64,000 bases of DNA from positions 124,001 to 188,000 of the forward strand of contig NZ_FNON01000010.1 in NCBI RefSeq assembly GCF_900107045.1, read 5' to 3'. Made by a program: the position numbers and the translations under genes. This DNA comes from Amycolatopsis xylanica (GTDB lineage Bacteria > Actinomycetota > Actinomycetes > Mycobacteriales > Pseudonocardiaceae). The notes beneath the pieces were generated by a model. It did no database searches. It was not told the origin of the DNA and saw only the letters and a program-made list of their open reading frames with translations. Of the stretch, positions 8,018 to 15,838 are shown one piece after another; positions within the stretch are counted from its first letter, which is position 1; each line of letters starts with the position of its first letter.

Positions 8018-9023
8018 AGTACTCGCGAAGAGCCAGGCCGCGGCACCCGCCGCGCCGGCCAAGAAGCGGATCGGGTGGCTGCGCGAACTGGCGCTGCTCC
8101 CGGCGCTGGTGGTCGTCGTCATCTTCGGCGCGCTGGTCAACGACAGCTTCCTCGGCGTCGACAACCTGATCAGCATCCTCGGCGCGTCCGCCGCGCTGGC
8201 GCTGGTCGTGCTCGGCGAGTCGCTGGTGCTGATCTCCGGGAAGTTCGACCTCTCGCTGGAATCCACGGTCGGCATCGCGCCCGCGCTGGGCGCCATGCTG
8301 GTCATCCCCGCGGTGTCCGCCGGGTTCGGCACGGAACTGCCGACCTTCGCGGGCCTTTTGATCGTGCTGCTCATCGGCGCGCTGGTCGGCGCGGTCAACG
8401 GGTTCCTGATCGTCAAGCTCCAGCTCAACGCGTTCATCGTGACGCTGGCGATGCTGACCATCCTGCGCGGCCTGCTGATCGGCTCCACCAACGGCAAGAC
8501 GCTGTTCGACCTGCCCGACGCGTTCACCGACCTGGCCACGACGACCTTCGCCGGGCTGCCGATGTCCGTGTGGCTCGCGGGTGTCGCGTACGCCGTCGCC
8601 GGGTTCGTGCTGCGCTACCACCGCGTCGGCCGCGCGCTCTACGCGATCGGTGGCAACCGCGAGGCCGCGCGGGCCGCCGGTATCCGGGTGGACCGCATCT
8701 CCTGGCTGGTGTTCGTGGTCGCCGGGGTGCTCGCCGCGCTGGGCGGGCTCGTGCTCACCGGGTACGTCGGCGCGCTCAACGCCAACCAGGGCGACGGCAT
8801 GATCTTCACCGTCTTCGCCGCCGCGGTCATCGGCGGGATCTCGCTCGACGGCGGCAAGGGCAGCATGTTCGGCGCGCTCACCGGCGTGCTGCTGCTCGGC
8901 GTGGTGAACAACCTGCTCAACCTGGCGCAGGTGCCGGTCTTCTGGATCACCGCGATCTACGGTGGCATCATCCTGGTGGCGCTGATCATTTCCCGGTTCG
9001 CGGGTGGAAAACCCCAGACGTAA
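8010..9023 (+). CDS. Sugar ABC transporter permease
   Basis: A 337-residue RbsC/BPD_transp_2-type permease with eight to ten hydrophobic helices. The family motif GALVGAVNGFLIVKLQLNAF is present, and the cytoplasmic EAA-like loop reads YAIGGNREAARAAGIRV. GTG 8010 is preferred because GAAGGAG (7994-8000) precedes it. An in-frame ATG at 7974 lies inside the ATPase gene and adds a charged tail. A single permease would act as a homodimer with the two-domain ATPase. It converges on the GntR gene with an 18-base gap. Confidence 0.9.
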   Translation: MTEVLAKSQAAAPAAPAKKRIGWLRELALLPALVVVVIFGALVNDSFLGVDNLISILGASAALALVVLGESLVLISGKFDLSLESTVGIAPALGAMLVIPAVSAGFGTELPTFAGLLIVLLIGALVGAVNGFLIVKLQLNAFIVTLAMLTILRGLLIGSTNGKTLFDLPDAFTDLATTTFAGLPMSVWLAGVAYAVAGFVLRYHRVGRALYAIGGNREAARAAGIRVDRISWLVFVVAGVLAALGGLVLTGYVGALNANQGDGMIFTVFAAAVIGGISLDGGKGSMFGALTGVLLLGVVNNLLNLAQVPVFWITAIYGGIILVALIISRFAGGKPQT

Positions 9024-9041
9024 AGGGAGTTACCCGTGTCG

Positions 9042-9740
9042 TCACGGCTCCACGGGCTCGTCGGCGGAGCCCAGCGCGTTGCGCAGCCACTGCTCGACGC
9101 CTGCCACGTGGACGGTCGCCCACGAGCGGGCCAGTTCCGGCTCGCGGGCGGCGATGGCCTCGTAGATCGCCGTGTGCTGCTCGCGGGTCCTGGCGACGGC
9201 GCCCTCCTGGGTCAGCCCTCGCCAGATCCGCGCCCGCGCGGTGGGGCCGGACAGGCTGTCCAGCAGCGAGCACAGCACCGGGTTGCCGGAGCCGTCGGCG
9301 ATCTTGCGGTGGAACTGCAGATCGTTGGCGACCAGCGCCTCCACGGTCGGCGAATCGGCGAGCTCGTTGAGCAGTTCGCCTAGCTCCGCGATGTCCTCTT
9401 CGCTCATGTGCAGCGCGGCCATCGCGGTGGCGGCCGGCTCCAGGATCCGGCGCACCGCCAGGAAGTCGAGCACGGTGTCGTCGCGGTGGAAGTCGACGAC
9501 GAAGGTCATCGCGTCCAGCAACAGGTTCGGTTCGAGGCTGGTGACGTACGTGCCGTCGCCCTGGCGCACGTCGAGCACGCGGATGAGGCACAGCGCCTTG
9601 ACCGCCTCACGCAAGGAACTGCGGGACAGGCCCAGCCGCTGCGCGAGCTCGGCCTCTTTCGGGAGCCGGTCGCCAGGGGCCAGCTCGCCCGAGATGATCA
9701 TGTCTTTGATCTTGTCGATCGCGACGTCGGTGACCGGCAT
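9042..9740 (-). CDS. GntR-family (FadR/FCD subfamily) transcriptional regulator of the fucose locus
   Basis: A 232-residue regulator. The N-terminal winged helix-turn-helix (LPKEAELAQRLGLSRSSLREAVKAL, about residues 27-51, shown in part) is followed by an all-helical FCD ligand domain with metal/ligand-type residues DLQFHRKIA and EQHTAIYEAI. FCD regulators usually repress sugar-acid catabolism and are released by a pathway acid. ATG 9740 has GGGGAGG upstream; an upstream TTG at 9758 is less likely. It sits convergent to the importer and divergent from the mutarotase gene, ideal for local control. Confidence 0.88.
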   Translation of the reverse strand: MPVTDVAIDKIKDMIISGELAPGDRLPKEAELAQRLGLSRSSLREAVKALCLIRVLDVRQGDGTYVTSLEPNLLLDAMTFVVDFHRDDTVLDFLAVRRILEPAATAMAALHMSEEDIAELGELLNELADSPTVEALVANDLQFHRKIADGSGNPVLCSLLDSLSGPTARARIWRGLTQEGAVARTREQHTAIYEAIAAREPELARSWATVHVAGVEQWLRNALGSADEPVEP

Positions 9741-9764
9741 GCCGACCCGCCTCCCCAAAAGTCC

Positions 9765-9772
9765 TCGGATGT
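9765..9772. promoter_or_regulatory. TCGGATGT, second copy of the candidate fucose-locus operator core
   Basis: This 8-mer lies in the 81-base divergent promoter between the GntR gene and the mutarotase operon. It matches the core of the palindrome at 2468-2478. Here the left half is degenerate (CC in place of CA), so only a half-site is perfect. Confidence 0.35.
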
Positions 9773-9821
9773 TTCAAGGTGTTGCCGTCCAGACTGCCAT
9801 GTCTTGCCTGAAGGAGGCGCG

Positions 9822-10136
9822 ATGGCCCAGCGTGTCGCATTGCACACCCGGCTGAAACCGGGGAAGGAAGCCGAGTACGAAAGGGTCCACGCGGTCATCC
9901 CGCCGGAGCTCGACACGGCGTTACGCGAGGCGGGAGTGCACTCCTGGCGTATTTGGCGTGACGGCCGCGACCTCTTTCACGTGGTGGAGGTGGAGGACTA
10001 CGGGGCGATGCGTAACGCCTTGCGTGACCACGCGGCGAACATTCCGTGGCAGGCTCGCATGGCCGAGCTGCTGGAGGTCGAAGACGACTACTCCGGCAAC
10101 GACTCCGGCATCTCGCTGGTTTGGGAGCTACCTTGA
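9822..10136 (+). CDS. rhaM: L-rhamnose/L-fucose mutarotase (RhaM family)
   Basis: A 104-residue RhaM/DUF718 protein. Conserved family positions are visible in VALHTRLKPGKEAEYERVH, the aromatic HSWRIWRDG segment and NIPWQARM. Mutarotases interconvert alpha and beta pyranose anomers so that the right anomer reaches the dehydrogenase. Because the locus encodes fuconate enzymes, the substrate is more likely L-fucose than L-rhamnose; the family covers both. AAGGAGG precedes ATG 9822. Leu34 is a TTA codon (9921-9923). Its TGA overlaps the TTG start of the next gene. Confidence 0.88.
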   Translation: MAQRVALHTRLKPGKEAEYERVHAVIPPELDTALREAGVHSWRIWRDGRDLFHVVEVEDYGAMRNALRDHAANIPWQARMAELLEVEDDYSGNDSGISLVWELP

Positions 10137-11110
10137 ATTTTGGTCTGAACGTGACCCGGCTGGGGCTCGGCTGTGCCCAGCTCGGCAACCTGTACCACGC
10201 CATCTCCGACGACACGGCCCGCGCGACCGTGGCCACCGCGTGGGACGCGGGCATCCGTTATTTCGACACCGCACCGCATTACGGACTGGGACTTTCCGAG
10301 CGGCGGCTCGGCGCCGCGCTGTCGGCGTACCCCCGCGACGAATTCGTGCTGTCGACGAAGGTCGGCCGGGTGCTGGAGCCGGACCCCGACGGCGTTTCCC
10401 AGCGTGACACCCAAGGTTTCGACGTGCCCGCGAGCTTCCGGCGGCGCTGGGACTTCAGCCGCGACGGCGTGCTGCGCTCCCTTGAGGACAGTCTCACCCG
10501 GATGGGGCTGGATCGCGTCGACATCGCCTACATCCACGATCCGGACGATCATTTCGCCGAGGCCATGGCCGGCGCGGTCCCCGCGCTCGTGGAGCTGCGG
10601 GAGCAAGGCGTGGTGCGGGCGATCGGCGTCGGGATGAACCAGGCGGAGATGCTCGCCGAGTTCATCCGCCGTGCCGATCTCGACGCGGTCATGGTCGCGG
10701 GCCGGTACTCGCTGCTCAACCAGCCGGCGCTGGACGAGCTGCTGCCGCTGTGCGTGGAGCGCAAGGTGGCGGTGATGGCCGCCGGCGTGTTCAACGGCGG
10801 CATCCTCGCGACGCACACGCCGGGCGCGAAGTACGACTACGCCGACGCGCCACCGGAACTCGTGGCCCGCGCGGAACGGATCGCGGCCGTCTGCGAGAAG
10901 CACGGCGTCGAACTGCCCGACGCGGCGATCGCCCTGCCGTCGGCGCATCCGGCCGTGGCTTCGGTCGTCGTCGGCGCACATTCGCCCGATCAGGTGACTG
11001 TCAACGTTTCGCGTGCACGCAAGCCGGTGCCGGCGGCATTGTGGTCCGAGCTCATCGGGGCGGGTCTGCTGCGCGCGGACACCGTGGTGGAGGCGGGAGT
11101 ACGGTCGTGA
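10133..11110 (+). CDS. Aldo/keto reductase, probable L-fucose (D-threo-aldose 1-) dehydrogenase
   Basis: A 325-residue AKR barrel with the catalytic set visible: Asp and Tyr in FDTAPHYG (about 44-51), Lys in LSTKVGR (about 73-79) and His in YIHDPDD (about 134). The GLGCAQLGNLY start is typical of D-threo-aldose dehydrogenases, which oxidise L-fucose to L-fucono-lactone with NAD(P)+. A TTG start at 10133 is favoured by GGGAG five bases upstream and a 4-nt overlap with the mutarotase stop. GTG 10151 is the alternative. It supplies the first oxidative step. Confidence 0.87.
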   Translation: MNFGLNVTRLGLGCAQLGNLYHAISDDTARATVATAWDAGIRYFDTAPHYGLGLSERRLGAALSAYPRDEFVLSTKVGRVLEPDPDGVSQRDTQGFDVPASFRRRWDFSRDGVLRSLEDSLTRMGLDRVDIAYIHDPDDHFAEAMAGAVPALVELREQGVVRAIGVGMNQAEMLAEFIRRADLDAVMVAGRYSLLNQPALDELLPLCVERKVAVMAAGVFNGGILATHTPGAKYDYADAPPELVARAERIAAVCEKHGVELPDAAIALPSAHPAVASVVVGAHSPDQVTVNVSRARKPVPAALWSELIGAGLLRADTVVEAGVRS

Positions 11111-11940
11111 TCGACGCACACCACCATCTGTGGGATCCGTCCCGGCGTGACTACCCGTGGATGTCGGCGTCCGCGCTCGACCCGATCCGGCGTCCCTACA
11201 CAGTGGACGATCTCCGCGCGGTGGCCCGGCGCGCCGGTGTCCGGTCGACCGTGCTGGTGCAGACGGTGTCCTCGGTCGAGGAGACGGTCGAGTTCCTGGA
11301 GACCGCGGCGGACGAGCCGATCATCGCCGGCGTGGTCGGCTGGGTCGACCTGACCGCGGACGACATCGACTCGCAGCTGGCCAGGCTCGCGAATTCCGGT
11401 CCGCTGGTGGGCATCCGGCATCAGGTCGAGAACGAGGCCGACCCCGGCTGGCTCGCCAGGCCGGACGTGATCCGCGGGCTCGCGGCGATCGGCCGCGCGG
11501 GCCTGGCGTACGACCTGCTCGTCCAGACCCCGCAGCTGGCGGCGGCCCGCACGGCCGTGGATGCGTTGCCGGACATGACCTTCGTGCTCGACCACGCGGC
11601 GAAGCCGCCGATCGCGAGCGGTGCATGGCAGCCGTGGGCCGACGAGTTCGCGAAGCTCGCCGAGCGGCCGAACGTGTACTGCAAGCTCTCCGGCCTGGTG
11701 ACCGAAGCCGACTGGAACCAGTGGCGCGTCGGGCATCTGCGCCGTCACGCCGAGCACGTCTTCGAGTCGTTCGGCGCGCAGCGAGTGATGTTCGGCTCCG
11801 ACTGGCCGGTCTGCGAACTCGCCGCCTCCTACGAGGTCGTGGTGGATGCCGCCCTTTCGCTCACGGGTCCGCTTTCGGACCTCGAGCGCGCCGAGGTCTT
11901 CGAGCACACGGCGCGCCGCGCCTACGCGCTGGAGTCGTGA
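11107..11940 (+). CDS. L-fuconolactonase, amidohydrolase family
   Basis: A 277-residue TIM-barrel hydrolase of the amidohydrolase_2 group. It opens with IDAHHHLWDP (HxH metal site at about residues 5-7) and has FVLDHAAKPP (about 160) and the closing FGSDWPVCEL (about 228-237, catalytic Asp). These are hallmarks of sugar-lactone hydrolases such as fuconolactonase. It would open the lactone made by the preceding dehydrogenase, giving fuconate for the dehydratase. GTG 11107 overlaps the previous stop by four bases. It ends the fucose locus and overlaps the convergent ANTAR gene by 19 bases. Confidence 0.88.
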   Translation: MIDAHHHLWDPSRRDYPWMSASALDPIRRPYTVDDLRAVARRAGVRSTVLVQTVSSVEETVEFLETAADEPIIAGVVGWVDLTADDIDSQLARLANSGPLVGIRHQVENEADPGWLARPDVIRGLAAIGRAGLAYDLLVQTPQLAAARTAVDALPDMTFVLDHAAKPPIASGAWQPWADEFAKLAERPNVYCKLSGLVTEADWNQWRVGHLRRHAEHVFESFGAQRVMFGSDWPVCELAASYEVVVDAALSLTGPLSDLERAEVFEHTARRAYALES

Positions 11941-12401
11941 TTACCCAACCCGGCCAGCACCTCGTACGGCGGTAGCCACCCGCGATCGACCAGCAGCTCG
12001 TACAGCGACGCGAGCGCGGGCACGGACTCCGTTTCGAGCAGCGCGCGGGCCCGGTCGAGCAGGTCGCCGTCCGGGGTCCACAGCGGGTCGCCGTCCTCGA
12101 TCTGCGGTGAGGACGCGATGGCCTGGCGTAGCAGCGGCTCCAGCTTCTCCGGCGGGACGGTCGAGGCGAGACGGACCAGCATCTGCGCGATCCGGTGCAA
12201 CTTGATGTTGTGCTGCTGGGACAACCGCACCAGCGTCCGGAACGCCTGGTCCGGACCACAGCGCTGCGCGACGATGAGCACACCCATGGCCTGTTCGATG
12301 GTCGCGCGCGTCCGTAGCGCGCGCCGAAGGCCGTCCAGCTCATCGCGCAGCTCTTGGATCCGCTGGTCGACCTCGAAGTCGTCGGACTCCTTTAGCGACA
12401 C
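11922..12401 (-). CDS. ANTAR-domain RNA-binding regulator with C-terminal extension
   Basis: A 159-residue protein. A charged coiled coil (about 5-30) leads into an ANTAR helical bundle (TIEQAMGVLIVAQRCGPDQAFRTL core, quoted in part, about 34-65) followed by an unrecognised C-terminal segment of about 85 residues. ANTAR proteins bind paired hexaloop RNA hairpins and prevent termination. There is no GAF, PAS or receiver sensor, unlike the GAF-ANTAR protein at 16229-16981. The GTG start 12401 has GGGAGCAAG upstream. No target is visible. Confidence 0.8.
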   Translation of the reverse strand: MSLKESDDFEVDQRIQELRDELDGLRRALRTRATIEQAMGVLIVAQRCGPDQAFRTLVRLSQQHNIKLHRIAQMLVRLASTVPPEKLEPLLRQAIASSPQIEDGDPLWTPDGDLLDRARALLETESVPALASLYELLVDRGWLPPYEVLAGLGNHDSSA

Positions 12402-12493
12402 CTTGCTCCCTGGCTCGTCGATCCCGTCATGGGCGCGCGAGCGAGGCAGCGGCGGCCGGGAACCTCAGCTGGCAGCGTCTCGCTTCACGCGAA

Positions 12494-12513
12494 CGCCGGT
12501 CCGAAGACCGGCG
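12494..12513. repeat. 8-bp hairpin with CGAA tetraloop in ANTAR/sigma intergenic region
   Basis: CGCCGGTC and GACCGGCG flank CGAA. The hairpin lies between the sigma gene's end and the ANTAR gene's start, both on minus. It could be part of the ANTAR mRNA leader or a transcript-end structure. Confidence 0.4.
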
Positions 12514-12548
12514 CGCTGCGGCTGGGTGTTCAACCGCTAGAGGGACAA

Positions 12549-12570
12549 CCTTAAAGATCCGCTGTTAAGG
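12549..12570 (-). terminator. Possible weak terminator after sigma gene
   Basis: CCTTAA (12549-12554) pairs with TTAAGG (12565-12570) around a 10-base loop, 14 bases beyond the sigma-factor stop in the direction of its transcription. There is no strong U-run. Confidence 0.3.
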
Positions 12571-12583
12571 CTTGGAAAGGGGC

Positions 12584-13252
12584 CTAGAAATCTTCGTCGG
12601 CGGCGACCATGGCGCGGAGCCTGGTCAGCGCGCGGTGCTGGGTGACACGGACGTTGCCAGCGGAAATGCCGAGCGCTTCGGCGGTTTCGGTGGCCGAGAG
12701 GCCGACCGCGATGCGCAGCGCGAGTATCTCCTGCTGCACGCGGGGCAGGGTGCTGAGCAGCTTGCCCAGGCGCGCGCCGAGGTCGATGTGCAGCGCGTGG
12801 TTCTCCGGGCCGTTCTCGATCAGCGGGCGCTCGGGCAGCTCGGGCACGGGGTCGCAGCGGTCGCGGGAGACGGCACGGTAGGCGTCGGCGACCTTGTTGG
12901 CCGCGATGGCGTGCACGAGATAGAGGAAGGAGCCGCCGCGGTCCTGGTAGTCCGGCAGCGCCTTGAGCACCGCGAGGCAGACCTCCTGCGCGACGTCGTC
13001 GGCCGAGAGGTAGGACAGGTCGCGGCCGCCCAGGCGGGCGCGGCAGTAGCGGACCACGACCGGGCCGATCAGCCGCAGCAGCGACTGGATGGCGGCCGGG
13101 TTCCCCTCGCCGGCGTCCTTGACCAAGGGGTCGAGGTCTTCCTTGGTGAGCCTGCCGCCGGGCCTCGGTAGCGTCTCAGGCGTCACATAACCCTGAACAG
13201 GCGCGGCCGCGAACGCGGGCGCCTGTTCTGTCGTGCGAAAAGTGGCTCGCAT
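12584..13252 (-). CDS. shbA: RNA polymerase sigma factor, ShbA / SigD type
   Basis: A 222-residue sigma-70 family member with region 2 (LSADDVAQEVCLAVLKALPDY, part, about 86-106) and region 4 (LPRVQQEILALRIAVGLSATETAEALG, part, about 168-195). The VVRYCRARLGGRDLSYLSADDVAQEVC stretch closely resembles mycobacterial SigD and streptomycete ShbA. Those factors transcribe the principal sigma gene (ShbA) or stringent-response genes (SigD). The assignment rests on recalled family resemblance, not a search. No anti-sigma gene is adjacent. A 10-bp inverted repeat lies upstream. Confidence 0.8.
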   Translation of the reverse strand: MRATFRTTEQAPAFAAAPVQGYVTPETLPRPGGRLTKEDLDPLVKDAGEGNPAAIQSLLRLIGPVVVRYCRARLGGRDLSYLSADDVAQEVCLAVLKALPDYQDRGGSFLYLVHAIAANKVADAYRAVSRDRCDPVPELPERPLIENGPENHALHIDLGARLGKLLSTLPRVQQEILALRIAVGLSATETAEALGISAGNVRVTQHRALTRLRAMVAADEDF

Positions 13253-13315
13253 GGTCGTCTCCCCGGCGACCCTGCGACGAGTCGCCGTCGGGGGTCCACG
13301 CTTAGTAACTTCTCA

Positions 13316-13353
13316 ACGGCAAGTACTCCAAAAGATCACGTCTTACTTGCCGT
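13316..13353. promoter_or_regulatory. 10-bp inverted repeat upstream of sigma gene
   Basis: ACGGCAAGTA (13316-13325) and TACTTGCCGT (13344-13353) are perfect complements across 18 bases. They lie 63-101 bases before the sigma start and beyond the amidohydrolase stop. This could be an operator or promoter element for the sigma gene or a terminator for the upstream gene. The absence of a U-run favours an operator. The rest of the 203-base gap shows nothing assignable. Confidence 0.4.
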
Positions 13354-13455
13354 CGTAGCGACTGAGCGTAACTGTAGGCCGAGCAGCACCAACAGTCCAG
13401 ATTTCAACTAGAGATACCCCGATAGCAGCAACCTGCTTTATGCAAACGAGATCAG

Positions 13456-14661
13456 TCAGCGCACAGTGCGATTCGAGTCTCGCAGGATGTGCTGCCTGCC
13501 GCCCGCTACAACGAGTCGTACTTGACGCAGCGCAGTCAATTCGGTAGTGGGATCGCCGTCGACGACGAGCAGATCGGCGTCGAATCCGGGCGCCACTCGT
13601 CCGGTCGTGTCACCCAGGCCCAGCGCCGTCGCTGAACCGGTGGTCGCCAGTTCGATGATCCGCTCGCGGCTGAAGCCCACGTGCTCGTACAGCTCCAGGC
13701 TGCTGGTCAGATCGTCGAAGACCGAGCCTGGCAGCCCGGCGTCGGTGCCGATCAGCAGCGGGACACCCAGTTCGTCGAGCCAGCGGAGCCTGCCGAAGAG
13801 CCGTTCCGCGCGCTCGGCGCCCATCGCTTCGCGCAGCCGCCGCCAGTTGCCGCTCATCGCCGAGCAGGCCGCGATGCCGCGCGCGGCCATCTCTTCGGCG
13901 ATCTCCGGTCTCGGGTCGTACGAGCCGCCCTGCCCGAGCCAGGTGCAGTGCTCGATGGTCGACACGCCCGCCATCACCGCGGCGGTGATCGCCTCGGTGC
14001 CGTGCGCGTGCGCCGCCACCGGCAGCCCGGCCTTGCTCGCCTCGGCCACGATCACCCGCAGCTGCCTGGCGTCGAACTGCGACTCCCACATGTCGGCGCC
14101 GCCGGGTGTCAGCTGCCCGCCCGACGCCATCACCTTGATCACGTCGACGCCCGCCGCCGCGTTCTCGCGCACGCGCGCGCGAATCTGCTCGTCGCCGTCG
14201 ACCTCGCCGCCGAGGAACCAGCAGTGCCCGCCCGGCACCGTGAGCGGCACGCCCGCGGTGAGAATGCGGGGACCGGCCACCTCGCCGCGCGCGACGCGGT
14301 CACGCAGCCGGAGCGCGAGGCCGCCGCGGTCGCCGAGATCGCGCGCGGTGGTGACACCGCAGTCCAGTAAACGCCGTGCCCGCTCGGCCATGCCGGCCGC
14401 GAGCGTCTCGTCGTCGCTCGCCCGCAGTGTGGCGACCGGGTCGGCGCCGCTGTCGAAAGCGAGGTGCACGTGGGCGTTGACGAGTCCGGGCAGGACGGTC
14501 GAATCGGGATAGTGGACGGTCGGCACGCCCTCGGGCGCCGACAGTTCGGCCTCGGAGCCGACGGCGGCGATCTTGCCGTCGGTCACCAGCACCGCGCCCT
14601 GCTCCAGCCGGTCACCGGCCGGGCCGGTCAGCACCTGCTTGGCGACGATCAGTAAGTCCAT
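13456..14661 (-). CDS. Metal-dependent amidohydrolase (imidazolonepropionase/prolidase-like)
   Basis: A 401-residue amidohydrolase_1 protein. The small N-terminal beta domain is followed by PGLVNAHVHL (metal HxH, about 55-64), IKVMASGGQ, VAAHAHGTEA (about 200-209), TIEHCTWLG (about 219) and GTDAGLPGS (catalytic Asp, about 295). These features match imidazolonepropionase-like and Xaa-Pro dipeptidase-like hydrolases, so substrate prediction is unsafe. ATG 14661 overlaps the preceding DUF202 stop by one base (TAATG), implying coupling with the two DUF202 genes. Confidence 0.83.
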   Translation of the reverse strand: MDLLIVAKQVLTGPAGDRLEQGAVLVTDGKIAAVGSEAELSAPEGVPTVHYPDSTVLPGLVNAHVHLAFDSGADPVATLRASDDETLAAGMAERARRLLDCGVTTARDLGDRGGLALRLRDRVARGEVAGPRILTAGVPLTVPGGHCWFLGGEVDGDEQIRARVRENAAAGVDVIKVMASGGQLTPGGADMWESQFDARQLRVIVAEASKAGLPVAAHAHGTEAITAAVMAGVSTIEHCTWLGQGGSYDPRPEIAEEMAARGIAACSAMSGNWRRLREAMGAERAERLFGRLRWLDELGVPLLIGTDAGLPGSVFDDLTSSLELYEHVGFSRERIIELATTGSATALGLGDTTGRVAPGFDADLLVVDGDPTTELTALRQVRLVVAGGRQHILRDSNRTVR

Positions 14662-14942
14662 TACCAGTCCCACCCGGATATGAGGGTCGTGACGGCCGTG
14701 GCCGCGACGGCGAACGAAGCGGTGGCGGCCAGAACGGCGCCTGCCGCGGAAGGCTGTGCAGCGCTCAGCTGGCGCTCGCGGTGACGGCCGGCGACGGCCA
14801 GCAGCACCGCGGTGGAACCGGCGAGAACGGCGGGGAAGACCGCCTCGCCGTGGAGCAGGAGCAGTGCGCACGCGACGGCGCCGATCGCCGTGCGCCGCCA
14901 GGCGAGCCCGGTGCGCTGCGCTTGAGCCCCGTTCGTGGTCAT
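14661..14942 (-). CDS. DUF202-family small membrane protein
   Basis: A 93-residue protein with three predicted membrane helices (about 18-34, 36-50, 65-85). The N-terminal AQRTGLAWRRTAIG motif is typical of DUF202/YidH proteins. Function is unknown. It overlaps the next upstream DUF202 gene by four bases and the amidohydrolase start by one, so the three genes probably form one transcript. Confidence 0.78.
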   Translation of the reverse strand: MTTNGAQAQRTGLAWRRTAIGAVACALLLLHGEAVFPAVLAGSTAVLLAVAGRHRERQLSAAQPSAAGAVLAATASFAVAATAVTTLISGWDW

Positions 14943-15271
14943 CCGGCCAGCACCAGGATCGCGGCCAGCACGGTGATCACGACCATCCCGCAGGTCAGGG
15001 TCAGGGTCATCAGGCTGCGGGGCAGCGGCTCGCCGCGGCGCATCGCACGCTGGACGCGGCGCCAGCGTGGATATCCGGCCACCGCGACCAGGGCCGCGAG
15101 CACGACGCAGAGCGTGGCCAGCGCCGTTTTCGCGGTGCTGTGTCCGGGAACCAGCTGGTGGGCCGCTACTCCGCCGGCGAGCAGGCCGAGCGCGGTGCGC
15201 ATCCAGGCGAGGAAGGTCCGTTCGTTGGCCAGGGTGAAGCGATAGTCCGGCTCGGTGTCGCTTCCTGGCAC
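14939..15271 (-). CDS. DUF202-family (YidH-like) membrane protein
   Basis: A 110-residue protein. FTLANERTFLAWMRTALGL near the N-terminus is the DUF202 signature. Three hydrophobic segments follow (about 26-40, 49-68, 88-108). GTG 15271 opens the only stretch with family character; the long upstream open frame is non-coding in appearance. Its TGA overlaps the ATG of the second DUF202 gene. Such tandem pairs are common in actinobacteria, but their role is not established. Confidence 0.78.
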   Translation of the reverse strand: MPGSDTEPDYRFTLANERTFLAWMRTALGLLAGGVAAHQLVPGHSTAKTALATLCVVLAALVAVAGYPRWRRVQRAMRRGEPLPRSLMTLTLTCGMVVITVLAAILVLAG

Positions 15272-15288
15272 GCCCCGGACCTTAGCGC

Positions 15289-15711
15289 CTAGGCGCGAGC
15301 GAAGACCCACCAGCGCAGCACAGCGAACCGGACGATGCCGCCGACCAGGCTCGCGGCGAGCAAGACGGCAGTTTCCAATAAGGCGGAGGGTTGCGCGACG
15401 AGCACATCGAGCGAAGCCAGGACGAGCGAGCCGTAGCCCGCGTAGAAACAAAAGGTGAGTAAGTCCTGAAAATGCCTTTTTGTCGCTTTGCTCCGGCGGC
15501 CTTCGAAGGTGACGCGGCGATGGAACTCGGTGTTGCCGACCGTGGTGATGGCGATCGCGACGAGGTTCGCGGCCTGCGAGCCCAGTTCGGGGCGCAAAAC
15601 GAGGAAAAGGACGGCCTGTGCGGCTGTCGTGACCACACCGGCGAGGACGTACCAGGCGGCGTGGCGCCCCAGGTCCTCCGGGGAGGAAGCCGGTGGCTCC
15701 CGCACGGCCAT
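15289..15711 (-). CDS. GtrA-family membrane protein
   Basis: A 140-residue protein with four hydrophobic helices. The GtrA pattern is visible: FLVLRPELGSQAANLVAIAI, then TEFHRRVTFEGR, then a final FAVLRWWVF. GtrA proteins are small four-helix proteins thought to help move polyprenyl-linked sugars across the membrane for wall or antigen decoration. ATG 15711 has GAGG seven bases upstream; GTG 15741 or ATG 15717 are alternatives. No glycosyltransferase lies next to it. Confidence 0.8.
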   Translation of the reverse strand: MAVREPPASSPEDLGRHAAWYVLAGVVTTAAQAVLFLVLRPELGSQAANLVAIAITTVGNTEFHRRVTFEGRRSKATKRHFQDLLTFCFYAGYGSLVLASLDVLVAQPSALLETAVLLAASLVGGIVRFAVLRWWVFARA

Positions 15712-15838
15712 GGTCATACCTCGAACGATACTCGGATTCACAAACTCGTGAAGTAAGGAAAGTGTGATCTGGATGACTGGTTTGACCAGGGCGTTTCACC
15801 GGGTATGCGGTCGGTGACGCAGACGGAAGGAGCCCGCC

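Noticed and set aside
9036..9383. AAGGGAG followed by GTG just after the fucose permease, opening a 115-codon plus-strand frame
   Set aside because: The frame runs antisense through the conserved GntR FCD domain and shows no protein-like pattern. It may be a relic start site of a lost operon gene, but nothing supports a product.
9822..10136. L-rhamnose catabolic locus, suggested by the RhaM-type mutarotase
   Set aside because: The dehydratase is of the fuconate type, and the lactonase/AKR/SDR/FAH set fits fucose. The mutarotase family acts on both sugars.
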